Positions 58,801 through 64,000 of a stretch of DNA of 64,000 nucleotides are shown here, one piece after another. Both the position numbers and the translations under genes were made by a program. Source of the stretch: Derxia lacustris (GTDB lineage: Bacteria; Pseudomonadota; Gammaproteobacteria; Burkholderiales; Burkholderiaceae_E); the NCBI RefSeq assembly GCF_002105195.1, contig NZ_MUHU01000025.1, positions 1 through 64,000 on the forward strand, given 5' to 3'. Every line of letters begins with the position of its first letter. Position 1 is the stretch's first letter. Under the pieces are notes generated by a model. The model had not been told where the DNA came from and did not search any database. It saw nothing but the letters and a program-made list of their open reading frames with translations.

Positions 58801-59430
58801 CACCACGCGGCGCCACAGCGCGGCCTGCCAGGCCTGCGTCCCGGGCCGCGCCGCATCGGGCGCGAGCCGGCCGGCGGCCCAGGTCGCAAGCCATTCCGGC
58901 CGGAACGCCAGATAGCGGTCGAACACGCTGGCGAGCCGCTCGGCGAATTGCAGCCGCGCGAGCGGATCGGCGGCGTGCAGATAGGCGTGCAGCGGGGCGA
59001 GATCGGGGTTGGCGTCGGGGGCAGCAGCGGCGTTGGCGGTTGCGGCGTTCGCGGCAGCAGCGGCGCCGCGCGCGAAGCCAGCCGCCTCGGCCGGCGCCAC
59101 GCCCAGTTCCGCCGCGATGGCATCCAGCTCGCGCAGCAGCCGCCACACCAGCACGCCGGGCGCGAACGGCGGATCGGGATCGGTACCGGGCACGCAGTCG
59201 ACCGCGATCTTCCACAGCTGCTGGCCGGCGTAGTCGATGCCAAGCCGCACGCCGATGCCGCGCTCGTCGGCCATGCGCTGCAACAGCCAGCGCCCGCTGC
59301 CCAGGCTGCCGACCACCACGCGTTCGGGCGCGAGCAGCGCCGCCGGACTCTCGGGCGGCTGGCTGTCGAGGATGGCGAGGAAGGCCGCGGCGAGCGGTTC
59401 GAGCGACTGGCTGCGAAGGATCTGGAGCAT
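55876..59430 (-). CDS. recC: RecBCD subunit RecC
   Basis: An 1184-residue subunit that, by family, recognises Chi and holds the complex. N-terminal MLQILRSQSLEPLAAAFLAIL and the phrases LPELDVAAPAIHAVFG and YAVSGL agree with RecC, which lacks Walker motifs of its own. ATG at 59430 used; the frame is open above to 59493. First of three overlapping recCBD genes, with ATGA junctions at 55876-55879 and 52067-52070. Confidence 0.93.
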   Translation of the reverse strand: MLQILRSQSLEPLAAAFLAILDSQPPESPAALLAPERVVVGSLGSGRWLLQRMADERGIGVRLGIDYAGQQLWKIAVDCVPGTDPDPPFAPGVLVWRLLRELDAIAAELGVAPAEAAGFARGAAAAANAATANAAAAPDANPDLAPLHAYLHAADPLARLQFAERLASVFDRYLAFRPEWLATWAAGRLAPDAARPGTQAWQAALWRRVVAAIGLEGHAHPLEWLIREMERRDAEKRAGRLTDDEAARGLPPRLHLFALPAMAPIYWRAFAALARHTTVIVYAQTPSPHYIADLVGEKFKARQERDRPDAAAVYEVGHGLLAAFGRQAIDAARDLDRVLDPDGDVPLIAAPIDLHEPPPAGASLLAQIQRSVFDLDDAVRLRPDRGADSSLAFHRCHGLVRELEALHDALLARFAAGRIKPGDILVWLPELDVAAPAIHAVFGTQPRERRIPYAVSGLATPGDGGLGQAALALLDFAASRLGVDAALDLLRLPPVARRFGLDDSALALLPDWLAGAGVRWALDAPDRASHHAPADPRHTWAWGLERLLLGIAFGERGAGDDVFAGTLPHAGLDDSAFDALGGLLDWARAIADLRAGLDQPRPVRDWTDWLGALFARTLAPPDDAPDALARLNQALGRIARDAAAGGHDGAVDFALLRDRLACELDASAPGAVPQGQITFTTYGALRHHPYRVIALLGLDDAAIPRSPQRVEFDLLQGHAQASDRARRDDDRAAFLAALLTARDAVHLSWRGFDAQTGEALPPAIVVAELLDWIERHDGSADAAAPGARPLPLRQRLVTDHPLHAFSPRAFGAPPAAGAQGPALAPSFRAELLPAARAIATPASARPASPLAIRPFLARPLPAPPDDGAEVDAAFLRDFFAHPARFFLRRRLGLNTAWHEAAPEPEEPFALDRLGSAGLADDFARRLLAGADPALLRGRAEADARIPSGVPGALFGERLVETALALQRRVAPLLAASTAPRNVLLTLAGGARLAGRLPHLHAHGGWNLVERGGAARMRAELWVTHLLACAHAGRQIGPTVHLCADGDALMAWLPDANWQAPLADLLADARLGLTAPPWCPARTAWGLLGRWQRDADGPPPRAAAEAQFWAGERSPEREDGAWRVIFGGTPDHIPDAADYQASVATPWPDDFPTLARRLYGAAAAAIVADQKAIRETLAAWHEELQ

Positions 59431-59535
59431 GGCGCGGGAGTATGCCGGGCGGGGGTCGGCGCCCCTCGGGCGGCGCTGACCGTCGGCAATCACCCGGACA
59501 GGTCAGCGAGCGTGAACTTGTGCCGGCAGGACAAA

Positions 59536-59580
59536 ACGGCGGCGCCAGCGCAATGGCGCCGCCGTCGGCTTGCGACGGCG
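59536..59580 (+). promoter_or_regulatory. Two overlapping hairpins in the psiF leader
   Basis: Stem 1, 12 bp perfect: 59536-59547 with 59554-59565. Stem 2, 8 bp: 59560-59567 with 59573-59580. They share bases 59560-59565, so only one can form fully. This could be an attenuator or just a stable element ahead of the ATG at 59603. No T-run is present. Confidence 0.4.
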
Positions 59581-59602
59581 CCAATTCATCCGGAGATCCG
59601 CC

Positions 59603-59860
59603 ATGCAAAGCTTCGCCCAGTTCACCCGCGCCGCCGCCCTCGCGCTCGGTCTTGCCGCCGTCGCGCCGGTCGCCCTCGCCGCCGATGCGCCCGCCGCCGA
59701 TACCGGCGCCGCCAAGCCCAGGCCCACCAGCAAGCTCGGCGAATGCAGCCATGCGGCGAAGGAAAAGGGCCTCAAGGGCGAGGAGCGCAAGGCGTCGATC
59801 AAGGAATGCCTGGCCGCCGCCAAGGCCAGCAAGACCAGCGCGGCCAAGCCGGCCGCCTGA
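59603..59860 (+). CDS. PsiF-repeat periplasmic protein (copy 1)
   Basis: An 85-residue exported protein with a signal peptide (to about residue 27, VALAADA) and one PsiF-type motif (SKLGECSHAAKEKGLKGEERKASIKECLA) with two cysteines about 20 residues apart. PsiF of E. coli is phosphate-starvation inducible, but no role is known. A related gene follows at 60004. Confidence 0.8.
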   Translation: MQSFAQFTRAAALALGLAAVAPVALAADAPAADTGAAKPRPTSKLGECSHAAKEKGLKGEERKASIKECLAAAKASKTSAAKPAA

Positions 59861-60003
59861 GCGGCGCGCTCGCGCAAATGGCGGTTACACCTGCAAAGAA
59901 GTTGGCGCGGCCAGCTTCGGCTTGGCGCAAGGGAGCGGGTGCTCGAATGCCTGCACGCCGGCCAGTCAGCCGACGCACCGCATCAACAAACAGGAGAACC
60001 GCC

Positions 60004-60252
60004 ATGTCCAAGTTCCAGCGCGCCGCGCGCAGCACCGTCGTCGTCCTCGGCCTGTCGTTGGCCGCCATCAGCGCCGCGCATGCGGCCGACGCCGACGACG
60101 TCAAGCCGGCCAAGGAGCATTCGCGCCTCTACGAATGCAGCCGCAACGCCGACAAGAAGGGCCTGAAGGACGACGCCCGCAAGACCTACATCAAGGACTG
60201 CGTGGCCACCAAGGCCGAGCAGCAGGAGAAGAGCAAGGCGAAGGCGCAGTAA
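60004..60252 (+). CDS. PsiF-repeat periplasmic protein (copy 2)
   Basis: An 82-residue exported protein with a signal peptide (to AHAADADD) and one PsiF-type motif (SRLYECSRNADKKGLKDDARKTYIKDCVA). AGGAG precedes the ATG. It shares the cysteine spacing with copy 1 but little other sequence, so the duplication is old or the two were recruited separately. Confidence 0.8.
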   Translation: MSKFQRAARSTVVVLGLSLAAISAAHAADADDVKPAKEHSRLYECSRNADKKGLKDDARKTYIKDCVATKAEQQEKSKAKAQ

Positions 60253-60262
60253 GGCGCCGTCG

Positions 60263-60874
60263 TCATTCCTGTTCCGGCGCCTGCGGAAACTGGCGCCGGA
60301 ACTCGTCGCAGAGCTTGCGGAAGGAGCGGCTGCGCCGCTCGGCCAGCTCGATGTCGATGGCGGCAGTGAAGGCCGGCTGATCGGCGACCTCGCCGTAGCC
60401 GACGCCGGGCGGCAAGCGGTCGGCGATCCATTTCTTGGCGTTGCGCGGGCCGTCGTCGGCCGGGGCGTCGTGATCGCCGGGCTTCAGGCTCAGGCCGCGC
60501 ACGCCGGCCAGCGCGGCGGCCGAGGCGATGAACCAGGATTCGAATTCGCGCCTTGCCAGCACCACCGAGATGCGGGCGCCGGGCACGACCACTTCGGCGC
60601 GTTGCTTCAACTCGGCGCCGAGCGTGACCGGGCAGTCGTCGTCGGCATCCAGCAGCACGAGGATCCAGCCGTCGGCGCCGGCCTTGGCCGCTGCCAGCAG
60701 CAACTGCTTGCGGAAGTCGTCGTCGCTGCGGATGAAGCGGTCGCGATGCACGCGCGCGGGGCGCGGCACTTCCACATAGCCGTCGGGCAGCAGCCGCTTG
60801 GCCAGATTTCGCAGCAGCACCGGCAGCGCCGCCTCCTCGCCCTGCCCTTCGACGATTGCGGCGATGCGGCTCAT
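60263..60874 (-). CDS. DUF4276 (Toprim-like) protein, probable nuclease partner of an AAA ATPase
   Basis: A 203-residue protein. The N-terminus IVEGQGEEAALPVL (glutamate E9, E13) and the LLDADDD block (D76-x-D78) recreate the Toprim metal site; EFESWF (110-115) is the next DUF4276 landmark. Toprim nucleases cleave DNA or RNA. Its start overlaps the AAA gene stop as ATGA, so the two are made together. The split ATPase/Toprim design recalls OLD-type and PARIS-like immunity modules; the exact system is not one I can name. Confidence 0.82.
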   Translation of the reverse strand: MSRIAAIVEGQGEEAALPVLLRNLAKRLLPDGYVEVPRPARVHRDRFIRSDDDFRKQLLLAAAKAGADGWILVLLDADDDCPVTLGAELKQRAEVVVPGARISVVLARREFESWFIASAAALAGVRGLSLKPGDHDAPADDGPRNAKKWIADRLPPGVGYGEVADQPAFTAAIDIELAERRSRSFRKLCDEFRRQFPQAPEQE

Positions 60875-62142
60875 GCGTCGTCGAACAGCCGCACCGCCGG
60901 CGCCGGCGCGATCTCGCTGCCTTCAGGGTCGAGCTGGTTGAGCCGCAGCAATTCCCCGACGGTGAACAGCCGATCCTTCAGCACCGAGCGCGCAGCGGCC
61001 GACACCGGGCCGATGCGCGTGTCGCTGCCGTCGTTTGTCACCGAAAACACGCTCGCGGCATCGATGCCGTCGTCGTCGAGCAGGTCGGCGCTGTGGCTGG
61101 TGACTATGACCTGCACCCGCTCCGAGGCGCGCGCGATGGCTTCGCGCAGCACGGCGGCGGCGCCCGGGTGCAGCGAGGTCTCGGGCTCCTCGATGCCAAT
61201 GCAGTGCGCCGCGTTGGGCCCAAAAAAATCGAGCGGCGCCAGAAACAATGCCGCGAGGACAGCTGTGGCACGCAAGGTTCCATCGGACATGCCAAGGGCG
61301 AGGAATTCGCTCGGTGCCGTTTGGCCTCCAGAGGGACGCTGCGTGAAATTGAGCGTCCAGTAAGACGGACCGAACTTGATTGGCTCTACCTTTTCGACAC
61401 TTGGGACGATGAGATGCAGATAGCGCTGGAAATGCACGACTGCTTCATCGTCGTTGCCAAGACAGTTTTCGAACAACACGGTGGGTGAGTAGAGCCATTC
61501 CGCCAGATTGCCGCCATCCCCCGCCAGCCGCGCCGCGCCGCCGCTCGGCTGCGCCTGCCGCAGCGCCTTCGGATCGAAGTTGAAGCAGCCGATCGCCGCA
61601 ACCGCGTCATGAACCGCGCGAAAGCCGGCCATGCCGCCCACCGCATGCAGCCCGAGCCGGCCCAATGAAGTCGCCGGCAAGGGAAAGTCGGTCTGCGACT
61701 GAACCACGCCGGCCCGCGCGGTAAAGCGGTGTTCCTCGCCCTCCAGGCCAACCGCGCATTCCTCGCGCAATGTGGGCAGCACGCCCATGTGGCGCAGGCC
61801 GCCGCCCATCTCATGCTCGAAGGCCAGCGCGTAATGCCCGCGCGCGCCGCCCGGCAACGCAAACTCGATGCGGATGCCGACCGACTCGTCGCCGGCCGCG
61901 CCGCGATGCTCGATCACTTCCAGGCCGCCGCGCCGGCGCAGCGCGCCATCCACCGAATCCACCAGCGCATCGCGCACAAAGTGCAGCGCATCGAGAAAAT
62001 TGCTCTTCCCCGCGCCATTGGCGCCAACCAGCCAGGTCAGCGGCCCGAGCCGCACATCGCAGCTCGCAATGCTCTTGAAGTTGCGGATCGCGACCCGCGT
62101 GATGCAGGGCGACGGCCAGCCGGGCCGGGCGGCTTCGCTCAT
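60871..62142 (-). CDS. AAA family ATPase (OLD/AAA_21-like), partner of DUF4276
   Basis: A 423-residue SMC/ABC-like ATPase. Walker A is GANGAGKSN (40-48) in the phrase RNFKSIASCDVRLGPLTWLVG; the signature region is LGMSDGTLRATA, Walker B GIEEPETSLHPG and the switch VTSHSADLLDD. These are the OLD/AAA_21 group. No nuclease is fused, which fits the separate DUF4276 gene. It begins eight bases after gspF on the same strand. As an NTPase sensor paired with a Toprim effector, phage defence is likely but inferred. Confidence 0.85.
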   Translation of the reverse strand: MSEAARPGWPSPCITRVAIRNFKSIASCDVRLGPLTWLVGANGAGKSNFLDALHFVRDALVDSVDGALRRRGGLEVIEHRGAAGDESVGIRIEFALPGGARGHYALAFEHEMGGGLRHMGVLPTLREECAVGLEGEEHRFTARAGVVQSQTDFPLPATSLGRLGLHAVGGMAGFRAVHDAVAAIGCFNFDPKALRQAQPSGGAARLAGDGGNLAEWLYSPTVLFENCLGNDDEAVVHFQRYLHLIVPSVEKVEPIKFGPSYWTLNFTQRPSGGQTAPSEFLALGMSDGTLRATAVLAALFLAPLDFFGPNAAHCIGIEEPETSLHPGAAAVLREAIARASERVQVIVTSHSADLLDDDGIDAASVFSVTNDGSDTRIGPVSAAARSVLKDRLFTVGELLRLNQLDPEGSEIAPAPAVRLFDDA

Positions 62143-62150
62143 GGCTGCCC

Positions 62151-63404
62151 TCACCGCACCAACTGATTGATCTCGATGATCGGCAGCAGCACCGCCAGCA
62201 CGATCACCAGCACCACCGCGCCCATCACCAGGATCAGCACCGGCTCCAGCAGGCTGGTCAGCACCATCGTGCGGCGGGCCAGATCCTCGCCCTGGCCGGT
62301 GGCGGCGCGTTCCAGCATGTCGGGCAGGTTGCCGGTGCTTTCGCCCGAGGCGATCAGATGGATCAGCACCGGCGGAAACAGCCCGCGCCGCGTGCCGCCA
62401 TCGCCCTTGGCGCCAGCCGCCAGCGCGCGCGCCAGCGACGAGCCCTCGCGCACCCGCACGATGGCCGCATCCACATCGCGCCGCATCGCCAGATTGCCGA
62501 CCGTGCGCCCGCCCGCCTCCAGCGAGCGCAGGATCGGCACGCCGCCGCCGACCAGAATCGCCAGCGTGCTGGCAAAGCGCGCGGTGTTCAGGCTTTGCAC
62601 CAGCCGGCCCATGATCGGCAGCGTCAGCACCCAGGCGTCGAAGCGCGCGCGAAAGCCGTCGTTGCGCAGCGCCCGGCCAAAGCCCCAGCCGGCCGCGCCG
62701 ATGCCGAGCGCCAGCAGCCAGCCGCGCGCACGCAGAAAGTCGCTGAGCCAGATCATCACCAGCGTGAGCGTCGGCAGCTTCTGCTTGGTCTGGTCGAACA
62801 CCGCGACCACCTGCGGCACCACATAAGTGAGCAGGCCCACGACCACCAGCAGCGCCACCGTGCTGACGATGGCCGGGTAGACGAAGGCCATCGTCACCTT
62901 GCTGGTCAGCGTGTTGCGCTCTTCCACATAGGTGGCGAGCTTGTCGAGCACGCGGCCCAGGTCGCCCGAGGTTTCGCCGGCGGCGACCAGCGCGCGGTAG
63001 ATGTCGGGGAAGTCGCGCTGACGCCGTTCGAGCGCGCCGGCCAGCGTCGAGCCGCCGAGCACATCGGTGCGCACGCCGGCGAGCAGGTCGCGCACATGCG
63101 GCCGCTCGGCCTGCTCGATGAGTGCCGACAGCGCGCGCTCCAGCGGCAGCCCGGCGCCGAGCAGGCTGGCCAGCTGGCGCGTCAGCAGCGCGAGTTCGGT
63201 GGTGCCGAGCTTGCGACCGCGCAGCCGCACCGCACTGCCGGATTGCGCGGTGCCGGCGGCATCGGCCGAAATGGGTTCGACGCTCACGGGCGCCAGCCCG
63301 CGCGCCCGCACCAGCGAGCGCGCATGGCGGGCGGACTCGGCCTCGATCACGCCGGAGTCGGTCTTGCCGGCGTCGGTCAGGGCCTCGAAACGGAATGCAG
63401 CCAT
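62151..63404 (-). CDS. gspF: Type II secretion inner-membrane platform protein GspF
   Basis: A 417-residue platform protein of the type II secretion or type IV pilus-like machine. N-terminal MAAFRFEALTDAGKTDSGVIEA, then two repeats of the GspF fold, each with ELALLTRQLASLLGAGLPLERAL / FASTLAILVGGGVPILRSL, and membrane helices including VYPAIVSTVALLVVV and VLILVMGAVVLVIVLAVLLP. No other gsp gene is in the window; genes expected beside it (gspE, gspG) are not here. Confidence 0.93.
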   Translation of the reverse strand: MAAFRFEALTDAGKTDSGVIEAESARHARSLVRARGLAPVSVEPISADAAGTAQSGSAVRLRGRKLGTTELALLTRQLASLLGAGLPLERALSALIEQAERPHVRDLLAGVRTDVLGGSTLAGALERRQRDFPDIYRALVAAGETSGDLGRVLDKLATYVEERNTLTSKVTMAFVYPAIVSTVALLVVVGLLTYVVPQVVAVFDQTKQKLPTLTLVMIWLSDFLRARGWLLALGIGAAGWGFGRALRNDGFRARFDAWVLTLPIMGRLVQSLNTARFASTLAILVGGGVPILRSLEAGGRTVGNLAMRRDVDAAIVRVREGSSLARALAAGAKGDGGTRRGLFPPVLIHLIASGESTGNLPDMLERAATGQGEDLARRTMVLTSLLEPVLILVMGAVVLVIVLAVLLPIIEINQLVR

Positions 63405-63533
63405 CCCTGTCCTCGAAAAATCGGGTCACACATCATAAGACGCGGGCACAAAGCCCCCGGGCGCGCCGGCGCCGGCCTGCGCAGACTGGTCGCAGGCGCC
63501 CGCCGGGCGTCATTCCCACTCTGAAAGCGTTCG

Positions 63534-64000
63534 ATGACTCCTCCGCACACGTCGTCGCTGGAACTCGCCGTCATCGGCAACTCGCGCATCGGCGCGCTGA
63601 TCGACACCCGCGGCGACGTGGTGTGGATGTGCGTGCCGCGCTTCGATGGCGATCCGGTGTTCTGCGCCTTGCTCGATGGCGTCGAGGCGGCACGCGGCCG
63701 CTTTGCCATCGACATCGAAAACTGCGCGGCGGTCGAGCAGGACTATCTGCGCAACACGCCGATCCTGCGCACCGTCAAGCGCGACGGCGCCGGCAATGCG
63801 ATCGAGATCCTCGACTTCGCGCCGCGCTTCTATCAGTACGGCCGGATCTTTGCGCCCGTGTCGCTGGTGCGCATCGTGCGGCCGCTGACCGGCCGGCCGC
63901 GCATCCGGGTGCATTTCGATCCGCGCTGCGATTACGGCGCCGGCCAGCCGCAGATCACCTGGGGCAGCCATCACATCCGGGCCCAGCTGCCCGACTATCC
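63534..64000 (+). CDS. Glycoside hydrolase family 15 protein, N-terminal part (3' end outside window)
   Basis: The first 155 or so residues, open to the right edge. The start MTPPHTSSLELAVIGNSRIGALID and WMCVPRFDGDPVFCALLDG match the trehalase-like N-terminal domain of bacterial GH15 proteins. The catalytic domain lies beyond the window. A glucan- or trehalose-degrading enzyme is likely. Divergent from gspF. Confidence 0.82.
   Translation, partial: MTPPHTSSLELAVIGNSRIGALIDTRGDVVWMCVPRFDGDPVFCALLDGVEAARGRFAIDIENCAAVEQDYLRNTPILRTVKRDGAGNAIEILDFAPRFYQYGRIFAPVSLVRIVRPLTGRPRIRVHFDPRCDYGAGQPQITWGSHHIRAQLPDY

Noticed and set aside
55852..60252. A 1466-codon plus-strand frame antisense to recC and running into the psiF-type genes
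   Set aside because: Composition is that of a shadow frame (arginine/glutamine/alanine). Only its last part coincides with a true gene, the second PsiF-type protein, which has its own start at 60004.

Overview
The window is chromosomal DNA from a high-GC betaproteobacterium, most likely of the order Burkholderiales. This rests on family content and gene order: metX-metW, gshA-gshB beside EIIA-Man/HPr/PtsI, torF-glnK-amtB, argS-SPOR-dsbA-SDR, DUF1840, DUF3138, a PACE pump, phasin and PHB depolymerases, and recCBD. It is an inference from families; no rRNA or tRNA gene was seen to confirm it. Genes are dense, no gap exceeds about 300 bp, and many neighbours share ATGA or GTGA start/stop overlaps.

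Layout. 1-6296 (+): polyamine locus, with the end of a putrescine-binding protein, potG-potH-potI, a DUF3138 outer-membrane protein and a PuuC-like aldehyde dehydrogenase. 6308-10614: accessory segment, with a strikingly AT-rich AlbA_2/STAND NTPase gene, a broken second gene coupled to it, an IS5-type transposase and a vapBC toxin-antitoxin pair with a clear operator. 10673-16444: PaiB-like protein, CWC protein, phasin, PHB depolymerase, PACE pump, Pr6Pr membrane protein and a two-domain methyltransferase. 16545-22591 (-): lipoprotein, proline-rich microprotein, metW, metX and a PAS-GGDEF protein. 22619-30426 (-): ptsI-HPr-EIIA, gshB-gshA, then torF-glnK-amtB behind a sigma-54 promoter with an NtrC-like site.

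30723-47118: ubiK, comM and an Hpt protein (+); a run of housekeeping and orphan genes including purU, beta-carbonic anhydrase, DinB, YchJ, an HCCA isomerase-like protein and a thioesterase; a metallo-hydrolase; a zinc-ribbon membrane protein; argS-SPOR-dsbA-SDR; and small membrane or DUF proteins. 47141-47349 is a large nested inverted-repeat element. 47383-59430: intracellular PHB depolymerase, a GST, and the overlapping recC-recB-recD set. 59603-64000: two tandem PsiF-type proteins, a two-gene AAA ATPase plus DUF4276 (Toprim-like) module directly behind gspF, and the start of a GH15 glycosidase.

Best candidates for an undescribed system are (1) the AlbA_2-STAND-repeat gene at 6308-8896 with its truncated partner and (2) the split OLD-like pair at 60263-62142. 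Both have architectures expected of anti-phage systems, but function is inferred from domain layout only. The most unexplained non-coding feature is the nested palindrome at 47141-47349.
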